DNA of 64,000 nucleotides from Pseudomonas sp. PDM05 (GCF_014851685.1 NZ_JACVAC010000005.1:1-64000); one strand, 5' to 3'; positions 54,321 through 62,293 are shown, numbered from the stretch's first letter. Notes: a model not told the origin generated them from the sequence alone. Numbers and translations: made by a program.

Positions 54321-54375
54321 GTCAGATCCCGATATTGCCCAAGGTGACCATGATATTGCGCAAGGTCCCGGAAAT
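54321..54375 (-). pseudogene. Duplicated 3' end of the DUF4404 gene (copy in unit 2)
   Basis: It is identical in layout to 53066-53120: the last about 18 codons of DUF4404 joined to queF codon 7. Confidence 0.9.
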
Positions 54376-54936
54376 TCGCCGCTGGGCAAGTCCAGTGAAT
54401 ACATCTCCACCTACACCCCGTCGTTGTTGTTCCCGATCCCTCGCGCCGCCAAATGGGCCGAGCTGGGCCTGAGTGCCGAGACCCTGCCATACAAAGGCGT
54501 GGATTTCTGGAACTGCTTCGAACTGTCCTGGCTGCTGCCGTCGGGCAAGCCGGTGAGCGTGCGCATCCGCAGCCTGGCCGAGATCGAGGCCGAAGGCGTG
54601 ATGGCGTTGCCCGGTCTGTGCATTGAAGAGTTGGACATCAGCGTCAGCAACTACGAACACCCACGCCCGGAGCTGCTGCGTTGCGATCAATCGCGGATTG
54701 TCGAGGAGGGCGTGCACAGCCACCTGCTCAAATCCAACTGCCCGGTGACCAGCCAGCCCGATTGGGGCAGTGTGGTGGTCGAATACCGGGGGCGCGCGTT
54801 GGATCACGCGAGCTTGCTGAAGCCGGAAAAACTGACCGTGTATGCGCGGTATGTTCGCAGGGGCGGGTTGGATATCAACCCGTATCGCAGTACTGAGGAT
54901 GTGGCGTTCCAGAACGTGCGCCTGGCGCGTCAGTAA
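54374..54936 (+). pseudogene. queF: queF pseudogene, copy 3
   Basis: The frame is open from an ATG at 54316 in the antisense DUF4404 tail to the queF stop (206 residues), but two internal segments are gone: the 55-residue part with the ESKSFK motif (same deletion as copy 2) and 28 residues between two copies of gcttgctg ([10 protein letters not shown]). The catalytic Cys is retained (SNCPVTSQ). Without the NADPH/preQ0 motif it cannot be a normal reductase. It lacks the 1-bp deletion of copy 2, so copies 2 and 3 diverged after sharing the first deletion. Confidence 0.9.
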
Positions 54937-54960
54937 AACCGGAAAACGTCACTCTTCAGG

Positions 54961-54993
54961 AGTGGCGGGAGTGGTTCCTCCCGCCACTTTCTT
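54961..54993 (+). terminator. queF terminator (copy 3)
   Basis: This is the same stem as at 52528-52560. Confidence 0.7.
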
Positions 54994-55035
54994 ATCCACG
55001 CCTAATGTGCGTGGATAGACGGCGTTTCGTGGGTA

Positions 55036-55239
55036 TCAGTATGTGATTTGCATTTTCTCCATGTCGTCGCCAACTGTGAAACGTCGACCATTCTCGTCTG
55101 AAGCCTCACCAGCGCTGCGCGAAATTGAGTATGAAGGCCCAGGTCCTTTAGCCTCTTGCGGCCCTGTATCTATCTCGTTCTGCTGATAATACTGTTGGCT
55201 TGGTTGAAAAACTGGCGATGTGCTCGATACGGCATTCAT
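55036..55239 (-). CDS. Hypervariable small protein, array copy C
   Basis: This 67-residue protein is the most divergent copy. It begins MNAVSSTSPVFQPSQQYYQQ, followed by EIDTGPQEAKGPGPSYSISRSAGEASDENGRRFTVGDDMEK, and ends QITY. It is 3 bp shorter than copy B, again in frame. Some changes occur in the N-terminal part too (A/V, R/Q, D/Y), whereas the upstream leader differs by only a few bases from the other copies. It lies next to the intact DUF4404 gene and its terminator, so this position is probably ancestral with respect to DUF4404. No known domain is recognised. Confidence 0.6.
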   Translation of the reverse strand: MNAVSSTSPVFQPSQQYYQQNEIDTGPQEAKGPGPSYSISRSAGEASDENGRRFTVGDDMEKMQITY

Positions 55240-55386
55240 TATAGGTAAAACTTCCAAAGTTAATTGAAAGGACCATTCCTCTCACAACCTGAGTGGAAAG
55301 CTCCGCGGTTTGGGTTCCCGTCGATGATGAAATTTCCCGCAAAAGCGACGCTATGATTCTACAAAAGGGAAGGCGTATTTCTGAGC

Positions 55387-55417
55387 AAAAAAAAGCCGAC
55401 GCCCGCTTAGGCATCGG
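55387..55417 (-). terminator. DUF4404 terminator (copy 3, native position)
   Basis: This is the same stem and T-run as at 52963-52993, located 74 bp after the DUF4404 stop. Confidence 0.85.
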
Positions 55418-55490
55418 TTTTCAATTGTTTGCCGAGAGGGATCCGCGCAAATGCAGCTCTGATAGATGTTGATTTTCAGGTGCTGTGCCG

Positions 55491-55757
55491 TCAGATCCCG
55501 ATATTGCCCAAGGTGACCATGATATTGCGCAAGGTCCCGGAAATCACCGGGTGCTCAGCGTCGAACTCAATGGCCGCTTGATTCACATCATCGGAAATAC
55601 TCGGTGTCTGGGTGGCCGGCTCAAGTTCAAGTTGTAATTCGAACTTGGCAATCAAGGCTTGCAATGCTGTACGTTTTTCTTCCGACAGCGGCGGTTCCTG
55701 TTCCAACTGCCCGCGCAGGATTTCGACCTGTTCTTCCAGTTTTTTGCGATCAGGCAT
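55491..55757 (-). CDS. DUF4404 family protein
   Basis: This 88-residue protein starts MPDRKKLEEQVEILRGQLEQEPPLSEEKRTALQALIAKFELQLELE, a helical and probably coiled-coil region, and ends [17 protein letters not shown]. This matches the DUF4404 pattern; function is unknown. The ATG at 55757 is preceded by AAGGAAACACGTC. Its last about 18 codons are duplicated twice upstream in the tandem array. The gene itself is intact. Confidence 0.82.
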   Translation of the reverse strand: MPDRKKLEEQVEILRGQLEQEPPLSEEKRTALQALIAKFELQLELEPATQTPSISDDVNQAAIEFDAEHPVISGTLRNIMVTLGNIGI

Positions 55758-55867
55758 GACGTGTTTCCTTTTATCGATAGGCACTGACATAGACCACGGC
55801 ACGCCGAGAAAGGTCTACGGGCTGACCTGTAGATTAATCCACTGGCGCCAACCGTGCATGATCCGTG

Positions 55868-56476
55868 TCAGGGCTTCTCGCCTTTTAGTTGGCGCAGGCT
55901 GATGTCGGCCAGGCAGGTGCCGAGTTCGCCCAGGTGGTCGATCACCGAGTGCACGCCCAGCCCGTACAGGGCCACGGTGGCCTTGCCGCGCTTGTGCTCG
56001 CGCTCTTGCTCGCTCAATGCCTGCCATTGTGTCGGGGCCATGCCGCACAGCGAGCCGCAGGATGCCAGGCCAATCGTCCACAGGCCGGCGTTGAGCCCCG
56101 ATTGCAGCAAGCGCGGTTCGCCGCTGATCAGCACACAGCCTTCCAGGCGTTCGATGTTCAGTTCCATCAAGGCTTGCCAGCAGGCGTGAGGCGCAGGCCA
56201 ACGGATGGCAGAGGGCGATGCGGCTTTCAGCCAGCCCGGCAATACGGCGGCCAGTGGCGTGGTGACGGAAGCGGGCAGTTCATCCAGCCAAGCGCAGGGC
56301 ACGCCTTGTTCATGCAGGCTGCGCAGTATGCTCAGGGCGCCCGGCGTGGCGTGGGAGCCCGGCGAGGGCGAATCGGTACGTGCCTGGGAACCGAAGTCCA
56401 CCAGGCAGCCACTCAGGCCGAACAATACAGCGGTCAAGGCAGGCGCGCTGGCGATGGCAATCTCGGCGTGAGGCAT
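55868..56476 (-). CDS. HAD-superfamily-like protein lacking the catalytic aspartates
   Basis: This 202-residue protein resembles PhnX-like HAD hydrolases in pattern: TAVLFGLSGCLVDFGSQ at the position of DxDGTLxD, GALSILRSLHEQGVPCAWLDELP for motif II, and C-terminal GLWTIGLASCGSL. The nucleophile Asp is Gly and the general-acid Asp is Ser (FGLSGCLVD), so phosphatase or phosphonatase chemistry is unlikely. It may be a regulatory or binding relic. The neighbours are DUF4404 and mlaA; as I recall, pseudomonads often carry a 'phosphonoacetaldehyde hydrolase' here. Confidence 0.75.
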   Translation of the reverse strand: MPHAEIAIASAPALTAVLFGLSGCLVDFGSQARTDSPSPGSHATPGALSILRSLHEQGVPCAWLDELPASVTTPLAAVLPGWLKAASPSAIRWPAPHACWQALMELNIERLEGCVLISGEPRLLQSGLNAGLWTIGLASCGSLCGMAPTQWQALSEQEREHKRGKATVALYGLGVHSVIDHLGELGTCLADISLRQLKGEKP

Positions 56477-56672
56477 GTCGACATCCCTGAAATAGCTCTG
56501 ACGCTATCGGCATAGGATGACAAGTGGATGACACAGGGCTTCAATTGTAGGAATTTTGTGCATTTTAGACAGGACGTTTCCCCGACTGCTGCGTAAATGG
56601 ACACTTCCGTCATATACTCACTGACTTATTCAGGGCATAGCGCCCATGACAGACCCTTAAGGAGCAAAAGCT

Positions 56673-57362
56673 ATGCGCTGGAGCCACTATTTCGCTCAGC
56701 TGTCGGTGTGTGCCACTGTCCTGCTGGCCCCGTTCGCTGTACAGGCCGCCTCGGAAGATGATCCGTGGGAAAGCGTCAACCGCCCGATCTTCACCTTCAA
56801 CGACACCGTTGATACCTATGCGCTCAAGCCATTGGCCCAGGGTTATCAGTTCGTGACGCCGCAATTCATGCAGGACGGCGTTCATAACTTCTTCCGTAAC
56901 ATCGGCGATGTCGGCAACCTGGCCAACAACGTGCTGCAGCTCAAGCCGCATGCGGCGGGTGTGGACACGGCGCGCTTGCTGATGAACACCACGTTTGGTG
57001 TGCTCGGCTTTATCGACGTCGGCACCAAAATGGGGCTGCAACGCAGTGACGAAGACTTCGGTCAGACCCTCGGCTACTGGGGCGTCGGCAGTGGTCCTTA
57101 TGTGATGCTGCCACTGCTGGGCCCAAGCACCCTGCGTGATGCGCCGTCCAAATACGTAGACAGCTACACCCAGCCGTACCGCTATATGAACGACATCGGC
57201 TGGCGCAACAGCACCTTCGGTCTGAACGTTGTCGATACCCGTGCCAGCCTGCTGGACAGCGAGAAGCTGATCACCGGCGACAAGTACACGTTCATCCGCA
57301 ATGCTTACCTGCAGAACCGCGAGTTCAAGGTCAAGGACGGCAAGGTCGTCGACGACTTTTAA
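56673..57362 (+). CDS. mlaA: MlaA/VacJ family phospholipid-transport protein
   Basis: This 229-residue protein has an N-terminal signal peptide ending VQA-ASED. It then has the MlaA pattern DPWESVNRPIFTFNDTVD, FFRNIGDVGNLANNVLQ, RLLMNTTFGVLGFIDVG, and GYWGVGSGPYVMLPLLGPST. MlaA forms a donut-shaped outer-membrane complex that removes phospholipids from the outer leaflet and passes them to MlaC. E. coli MlaA is a lipoprotein; here no convincing lipobox is visible, so it may be anchored only by its helices. AAGGAG precedes the ATG. A strong terminator follows. Confidence 0.9.
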   Translation: MRWSHYFAQLSVCATVLLAPFAVQAASEDDPWESVNRPIFTFNDTVDTYALKPLAQGYQFVTPQFMQDGVHNFFRNIGDVGNLANNVLQLKPHAAGVDTARLLMNTTFGVLGFIDVGTKMGLQRSDEDFGQTLGYWGVGSGPYVMLPLLGPSTLRDAPSKYVDSYTQPYRYMNDIGWRNSTFGLNVVDTRASLLDSEKLITGDKYTFIRNAYLQNREFKVKDGKVVDDF

Positions 57363-57380
57363 GCCGTGATGTTTTGAAAC

Positions 57381-57412
57381 GAAAAAGGCGACCTCGATGG
57401 TCGCCTTTTTTG
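57381..57412. terminator. Bidirectional terminator between mlaA and PilZ gene
   Basis: AAAAAGGCGACC / GGTCGCCTTTTTT with a short loop serves both convergent genes. Confidence 0.9.
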
Positions 57413-57422
57413 TGGGCAGGTT

Positions 57423-57728
57423 TCAGTACATTTTCAGGATCTTGAGCCCCAGGTGCTGGTCTGGGACGTTTGTCTTGGTCCAGACCACTTCGGTGTCCGC
57501 TTCCAGTCCCGTGAGGGCGCTGTGCTCGGAATCGATGCGTACAGTCAGTTTGTCGCCTACCTGGAATTGGCGAGGTGCCTGCACCTGCATGCCGGAACTG
57601 GAAAGGTCCACGCAAACCCCGGCAATCTCCTGCCCGGCGTGGATCAGCGACACATCGGCATCCACTCGCATGCGGATGAAATCGCGTTTTTCGGCGTAGT
57701 CGCGCTCGTGTTGGCTCACGGGTTCCAT
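57423..57728 (-). CDS. Single-domain PilZ protein
   Basis: This 101-residue protein carries both c-di-GMP motifs: the Arg motif KRDFIRMRVD near residue 14 and DLSSSGM (D/NxSxxG) near 42. It is a minimal PilZ receptor. In contrast to the PilZ gene at 44887, its binding motifs look complete. It is convergent with mlaA and divergent from rssB. The output partner is unknown. Confidence 0.88.
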   Translation of the reverse strand: MEPVSQHERDYAEKRDFIRMRVDADVSLIHAGQEIAGVCVDLSSSGMQVQAPRQFQVGDKLTVRIDSEHSALTGLEADTEVVWTKTNVPDQHLGLKILKMY

Positions 57729-57995
57729 CCTTACTTTGTGTTGTGGTCGTGGCTGTTCTTATAACTCTCGGTGATTTGCGATGTAAAGACGCTTGGCGAC
57801 CATCGGCATGAGCTTGAAACCCCTGACGGATGGGAGTACCGTCTGCGCCTTAGAAGGGCACCTCTGCTTTACCGTTGTGCGTGGGCCAAATGCCCATGCT
57901 TTGTAGGACAGAGAGGCTAGAAAGCGAATCCAGTAAGTGCGCCCGGCCATTGTCGCGCCACCTACGCCAACCTAATTCTGGCGCCGTTTGCCCAC

Positions 57996-59177
57996 ATGCA
58001 AAAAACCAGTGCCACGCTGCTGATAATCGATGACGACGAAGTAGTGCGCGCGAGTCTCGCGGCCTATTTGGAAGACAGTGGCTTCAGCGTCCTGCAGGCC
58101 AGCAATGGCCAACAGGGTCTCCAGGTATTCGAGCGCGACAAGCCCGACCTTGTGATCTGCGACCTGCGCATGCCCCAGATGGGCGGCCTGGAGCTGATTC
58201 GCCAGGTGACCGAGCTCGCGCCGCAGACGCCGGTGATTGTCGTGTCCGGTGCGGGGGTGATGAACGATGCGGTCGAGGCTCTGCGCCTGGGCGCTGCCGA
58301 CTACCTGATCAAGCCCCTTGAAGACCTCGCGGTGCTGGAGCACTCGGTGCGTCGTGCCCTGGATCGTGCACGCCTGCTGCTGGAAAACCAGCGCTACCGC
58401 GAAAAGCTCGAAACCGCCAACCGCGAACTCGAAGCCAGCCTGAACCTGCTCCAGGAAGACCAGAACGCCGGTCGCCAGGTGCAGATGAACATGCTGCCGG
58501 TGAGCCCTTGGACCATCGACGAGTTTCAGTTTGCCCACCAGATCATTCCGTCCTTGTACCTGTCGGGTGATTTTGTCGACTACTTCCGCGTTGATGAGCG
58601 GCGTGTCGCGTTCTACCTGGCCGATGTCTCCGGCCATGGTGCTTCCTCTGCTTTTGTCACCGTGTTGTTGAAGTTCATGACCACGCGGCTGCTGTTCGAA
58701 TCCAAGCGCAATGGCACCTTGCCGGAGTTCACCCCGTCCGAGGTGCTGGGCCACATCAACCGAGGCCTGATCAGCTGCAAGCTGGGCAAGCACGTAACGA
58801 TGGTGGGCGGCGTGATTGATGAAGAAACCGGTCTTTTGACCTACAGCATTGGCGGTCACCTGCCGATGCCTGTGTTGTACACGCCTGACAGTGTGCGTTA
58901 CCTGGAAGGACGGGGTCTGCCCGTAGGCTTGTTTAACGAAGCCACCTACGAAGACCACATCCTGGAACTGCCACCGACGTTCAGCTTGACGCTGATGTCC
59001 GATGGCATCCTCGACCTTCTTCCAGAGCCTACACTCAAGGAGAAAGAAGCTGCCTTGCCCCAAAAGGTCAAGTCGGCGGGCGGCAGCCTGGATGGCCTGC
59101 GGCAGGTTTTTGGATTGGCCACGCTAGGGGAGATGCCGGATGATATCGCCCTATTGGTGTTGAGCAGGAATCTTTGA
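57996..59177 (+). CDS. rssB: RssB-type response regulator with PP2C-like phosphatase domain
   Basis: This 393-residue protein has a receiver domain (about 6-125) with phospho-acceptor Asp in LVICDLRMPQMGG, a linker coiled coil (about 128-160), and a C-terminal SpoIIE/PP2C-like domain with ADVSGHGASSAFVT, GGHLPMPVLY and MPDDIALLVL. This is the Pseudomonas RssB form, which differs from the E. coli protein by its active-looking phosphatase domain. It acts on the partner RssC by dephosphorylation to influence RpoS. The next gene overlaps by one base. Confidence 0.88.
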   Translation: MQKTSATLLIIDDDEVVRASLAAYLEDSGFSVLQASNGQQGLQVFERDKPDLVICDLRMPQMGGLELIRQVTELAPQTPVIVVSGAGVMNDAVEALRLGAADYLIKPLEDLAVLEHSVRRALDRARLLLENQRYREKLETANRELEASLNLLQEDQNAGRQVQMNMLPVSPWTIDEFQFAHQIIPSLYLSGDFVDYFRVDERRVAFYLADVSGHGASSAFVTVLLKFMTTRLLFESKRNGTLPEFTPSEVLGHINRGLISCKLGKHVTMVGGVIDEETGLLTYSIGGHLPMPVLYTPDSVRYLEGRGLPVGLFNEATYEDHILELPPTFSLTLMSDGILDLLPEPTLKEKEAALPQKVKSAGGSLDGLRQVFGLATLGEMPDDIALLVLSRNL

Positions 59178-59659
59178 TGAGTACCGGAAGAATCCAATTC
59201 GCCGAGCAAGACGGGACCTTTGTCCTGAAGTTTGTCGGTGAAGTGCGCCTGACCTTGTGTTCGGCGCTGGATGCGACGATCGAGCGGATCTTCACCGCGC
59301 TGAATTTTTCGGCGATCGTGATCGATCTGACCGAAACCCGCAGCATCGATAGCACGACCCTTGGGTTGTTGGCCAAGTTGTCCATTCTGTCGCGGCAGAA
59401 GGTCGGCCTGTTGCCGACGGTGGTCACCACCCACGAAGACATCACCCGGCTGTTGCAGTCCATGGGCTTCGATCAGGTGTTCAACATCGTTGATCGCCCG
59501 ATTCCGTGCCCGGAATGCCTGACTGACTTGCCGTCCCAGGACCAGTCCGAGGAGGTGGTACGCATCAAGGTGCTGGAAGCGCACAAGATCCTGATGGGCT
59601 TGAACGAGTCCAACCGCGAGGCGTTTCACGACCTCGTCAATGCCCTCGAGCGCCACTGA
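59177..59659 (+). CDS. rssC: STAS-domain anti-sigma-factor antagonist RssC
   Basis: This 160-residue protein has an N-terminal STAS domain with the phosphorylatable Ser in RSIDSTTLGLLAKL (about 56-69) and a C-terminal extension with a CPEC pair. The ATG at 59177 overlaps the rssB stop (TGATG), so the two are translationally coupled. A TTG codon directly before it is less likely. It fits the RssB/RssC partner-switching pair in pseudomonads that affects RpoS activity. Confidence 0.85.
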   Translation: MSTGRIQFAEQDGTFVLKFVGEVRLTLCSALDATIERIFTALNFSAIVIDLTETRSIDSTTLGLLAKLSILSRQKVGLLPTVVTTHEDITRLLQSMGFDQVFNIVDRPIPCPECLTDLPSQDQSEEVVRIKVLEAHKILMGLNESNREAFHDLVNALERH

Positions 59660-59685
59660 TCTCCTGTGTAGGAATACATCCCAAA

Positions 59686-59712
59686 TATGGAAGGGGGCTT
59701 GCCCCCGATAGC
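59686..59712. repeat. Single REP-like palindrome
   Basis: atggaagggggcttgcccccgatag forms a short hairpin (gggggcttgccccc) of the REP type but without a partner arm. Confidence 0.55.
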
Positions 59713-59742
59713 GCCAGATCGATCAGCGCACTTCCAAACAGA

Positions 59743-59781
59743 CAAAAAAGGGCGGCACCTTCACAGGTGCCGCCCTTTTTG
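59743..59781. terminator. Bidirectional terminator between rssC and tal
   Basis: AAAAAAGGGCGGCACCT / AGGTGCCGCCCTTTTT with loop TCAC serves both convergent genes. Confidence 0.92.
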
Positions 59782-59792
59782 TTGCTGCTGCC

Positions 59793-60719
59793 TTACAGCT
59801 TGGCAGTCAACAGCGCCTCCAGCTTCTCCTGGTCACGCGCAAACTGGCGAATGCCTTCGGCCAGCTTCTCGGTTGCCATCGCATCCTCGTTGGATTCCCA
59901 GCGGAACTGCGCTTCAGTCAAATGCACGCGTGGCTCACCGGCATGGCCGGGCGACAGCTTGCGCTCCAGCTTGCCGGTATCGGCAGCGAGTTTTTCCAGC
60001 AGGTCCGGGCTGATGGTCAGGCGATCACAACCGGCCAGCTCTTCGATCTGGCTCAGGTTGCGGAAGCTCGCACCCATCACCACGGTCTTGTAGCCATTGG
60101 CCTTGTAGTAGTTGTAGATGCGCGTCACCGACTGTACGCCTGGATCTTCCGAGCCGGTGTAGTCGGTGCCGTTGGCCTTCTTGTACCAGTCGTAGATGCG
60201 ACCCACGAACGGCGAAATCAGGAACACGCCCGCTTCCGCGCAAGCCACCGCTTGGGCGAAGGAGAACAGCAGGGTCAGGTTGGTCTGGATGCCTTCTTTT
60301 TCCAGCTTCTCTGCGGCGCGGATACCTTCCCAGGTGGAGGCGATCTTGATCAGCACACGGTCACGGCCAACGCCGGCTTTTTCGTACAGATCGATCAGAC
60401 GGTGCGCACGCTTGAGTACGGCGTCAGTGTCGAACGACAAGCGTGCATCCACTTCAGTGGAGATGCGCCCCGGGACTACTTTCAGGATCTCCTGGCCCAC
60501 GGCCACCGCAAAGCGGTCACTGGCCAGGCCAACGTCGCCGTTGCAGTTTTTCACGCACTCATCCAGCAGCTTGGCATAGGCCGGAATCGACGCCGCCTTG
60601 AGCAGCAGGGACGGGTTGGTGGTGGCATCCTGCGGTTTGACCCGAGCGATAGCTTCGAAATCGCCGGTATCGGCTACGACAGTGGTGATTTGCTTGAGTT
60701 GTTCCAGCTTGGAAGTCAT
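59793..60719 (-). CDS. tal: Transaldolase
   Basis: This 308-residue class I transaldolase forms a Schiff base through Lys in [12 protein letters not shown] (about 131). It also shows the N-terminal [12 protein letters not shown] and the C-terminal [10 protein letters not shown] motifs. It transfers a dihydroxyacetone unit between sugar phosphates in the pentose phosphate pathway. The ATG at 60719 gives the family-standard [10 protein letters not shown]; the longer frame upstream has no ribosome-binding site. It ends at a strong bidirectional terminator. Confidence 0.95.
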   Translation of the reverse strand: MTSKLEQLKQITTVVADTGDFEAIARVKPQDATTNPSLLLKAASIPAYAKLLDECVKNCNGDVGLASDRFAVAVGQEILKVVPGRISTEVDARLSFDTDAVLKRAHRLIDLYEKAGVGRDRVLIKIASTWEGIRAAEKLEKEGIQTNLTLLFSFAQAVACAEAGVFLISPFVGRIYDWYKKANGTDYTGSEDPGVQSVTRIYNYYKANGYKTVVMGASFRNLSQIEELAGCDRLTISPDLLEKLAADTGKLERKLSPGHAGEPRVHLTEAQFRWESNEDAMATEKLAEGIRQFARDQEKLEALLTAKL

Positions 60720-60894
60720 GGGCGTGCTCTGTCCTGTGGGTCTGATGACATTACCCGAGCGCTGACAGCCGCTCAAGGGCGCAAATGCGTTCATCGGCCC
60801 GCCGTGGCAACAATCTGGGAACGGTCATCTGAATGGCGGGCCTGACGGTTTAATAGGAGGGCGAAAAGGCTGGCAGGTTCAACTCCGCTAACGG

Positions 60895-61914
60895 TCATCG
60901 CCCATCCAGCAGAGCGGCTGCCTGATCGAGCAGTGCCAGTGGGTCGGCAGCCTTGTGAATATCCACCGACAACAACTGCCGGAACTTGCGCGCTCCAGGA
61001 AAGCCGGTGCCCAGCCCCAGCACATGCCGGGTGATGTGGTGCATCGAACCGCCTGTCGCCAAATGCGCCGCGATATACGGCCGAAGTTGCGCCAGCGCCT
61101 GCGCCCGCGTGATCACCGGCTGCGTGCTGCCAAATAGCTGCTGATCGACCTGCGCCAGCATATAGGGGTTGTGATACGCCTCGCGCCCCAGCATCACCCC
61201 GTCAAAGGTCTGCAAGTGCTCCTGGCACTGCTCCAGCGTCTTGATTCCACCGTTCAGGATGATCTCCAGCTCGGCAAAATCCCGCTTCAGCTGCGCCGCC
61301 ACGTCATAACGCAAGGGCGGAATATCCCGATTCTCCTTGGGCGACAAACCCTCCAGAATCGCAATGCGCGCATGCACGGTAAAACTGGTGCAGCCTGCGT
61401 CCTTCACCTGCCCGACAAAATCACACAGCTCGGCGTAGCTCTCCCGGCCATTGATCCCGATGCGGTGCTTCACCGTTACCGGAATCGACACCGCGTCGCG
61501 CATTGCCTTCACACAATCTGCCACCAGCGCCGGATGGCCCATGAGGCACGCGCCGATCATATTGTTCTGCACGCGATCACTGGGGCATCCAACGTTCAGG
61601 TTCACCTCGTCATACCCGGCGGCCTCGGCCATCCGGGCACAGGCCGCCAAGTCCGCCGGAACGCTGCCACCCAGTTGCAGTGCCAACGGGTGCTCGGCGT
61701 CGTTGTGGCGCAGGAAACGCTCGTGGTCGCCATGCAGGATCGCGCCAGTGGTCACCATCTCGGTGTAGAGCAGTGCGTTTTTTGACAACAGGCGCAGGAA
61801 AAAACGGCAGTGGCGATCAGTCCAATCCATCATCGGCGCCACGCTGAAGCGGCGAGAGGGCTCGGAGCGGGAAAGGTTAGCGTTTGCTGGGGATTCGGCT
61901 TTTTCGGAGTTCAT
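60895..61914 (-). CDS. dusA: tRNA-dihydrouridine(20/20a) synthase DusA
   Basis: This 339-residue FMN enzyme reduces U20/U20a in the tRNA D-loop. Visible are SVAPMMDWTDRHCRFFLRLL near the N terminus, the catalytic Cys in NVGCPSDRVQ, and VKHRIGINGRESY in the FMN region. The ATG at 61914 starts MNSEKAESPANA; an upstream extension in frame is AT-richer and lacks a site. dusA is a known chromosomal insertion target for a family of prophages and islands. An integrase remnant lies 103 bp upstream, divergent, so the gene may be the boundary of a former island. Confidence 0.94.
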   Translation of the reverse strand: MNSEKAESPANANLSRSEPSRRFSVAPMMDWTDRHCRFFLRLLSKNALLYTEMVTTGAILHGDHERFLRHNDAEHPLALQLGGSVPADLAACARMAEAAGYDEVNLNVGCPSDRVQNNMIGACLMGHPALVADCVKAMRDAVSIPVTVKHRIGINGRESYAELCDFVGQVKDAGCTSFTVHARIAILEGLSPKENRDIPPLRYDVAAQLKRDFAELEIILNGGIKTLEQCQEHLQTFDGVMLGREAYHNPYMLAQVDQQLFGSTQPVITRAQALAQLRPYIAAHLATGGSMHHITRHVLGLGTGFPGARKFRQLLSVDIHKAADPLALLDQAAALLDGR

Positions 61915-62017
61915 TAATACTGATCTTTTATACGGCGGTTTTTTCCCGTTTTCCCTTGTTTTCTGAAGTCGGTAGCTACGTAGTAGCAATCGACATTCGG
62001 CAATGTAGCAACTGGAA

Positions 62018-62293
62018 ATGGGCACGATCACAGCACGTAAGCGCAAGGACAACTCGACAGCCTACGCGGCGCAGATACGGATCAATCGGGATGGCAAGAC
62101 AGTTTATCAGGAAAGCCGAACCTTCGACTGTAAGCAGGTCGCCCAGGCCTGGGCCAAGCGACGGGAGACCGAGCTGGCTCAGCCAGATGAGTTGGGCCAT
62201 GCAGCGCCGAACAGCCAGAGTTGGTGGAGTACGCGCAGCCCACGCCTTTTCAGCCGAATATCTATCTGGGTATTTGGAAGAAGTTTTGGCTGA
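62018..62293 (+). pseudogene. Truncated phage-type integrase remnant beside dusA
   Basis: The frame starts MGTITARKRKDNSTAYAAQIRI, GKTVYQESRTF and QVAQAWAKRRETELAQP, a clear match to the N-terminal arm-binding (DUF4102-like/SAM) region of tyrosine recombinases of the dusA-targeting kind. After about 55 residues, near 62185, similarity ends and the frame stops at 62293 without the core and catalytic domains (no R..H.RH..Y). A complete member would have about 330-400 residues. A separate open frame from about 62205 to 62330 follows with no recognised family. Confidence 0.75.

Larger units (their letters stand above)
53119..54373. repeat. Tandem repeat unit 2
   Basis: This 1255-bp copy is shorter than unit 1 by a 165-bp deletion and a 1-bp deletion in its queF part and by a 6-bp difference in the small gene. 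Outside the small gene it is nearly identical to units 1 and 3. Confidence 0.9.
54374..55544. repeat. Tandem repeat unit 3
   Basis: This unit of about 1170 bp has the same 165-bp queF deletion as unit 2 and an additional 84-bp deletion. Its right end runs into the intact DUF4404 gene at 55544, which marks the original right border of the amplified segment. Confidence 0.9.

Noticed and set aside
51692..55544. Diversity-generating retroelement as the cause of small-protein variation
   Set aside because: No reverse transcriptase, template repeat or adenine-biased substitution is seen. Indels of whole codons also differ from DGR products.
51692..55544. CRISPR array or transposon as the source of the repeats
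   Set aside because: Units are over 1 kb, made of known coding sequence, and lack short spacers, terminal inverted repeats or a transposase.
57729..57995. Possible small gene or sRNA between PilZ and rssB
   Set aside because: A 63-codon frame exists but lacks a start signal. No terminator or strong promoter was recognised in the 267 bp.
62018..62293. Complete functional integrase or prophage
   Set aside because: Only the N-terminal part is present and no phage structural or lysis genes are in the window.
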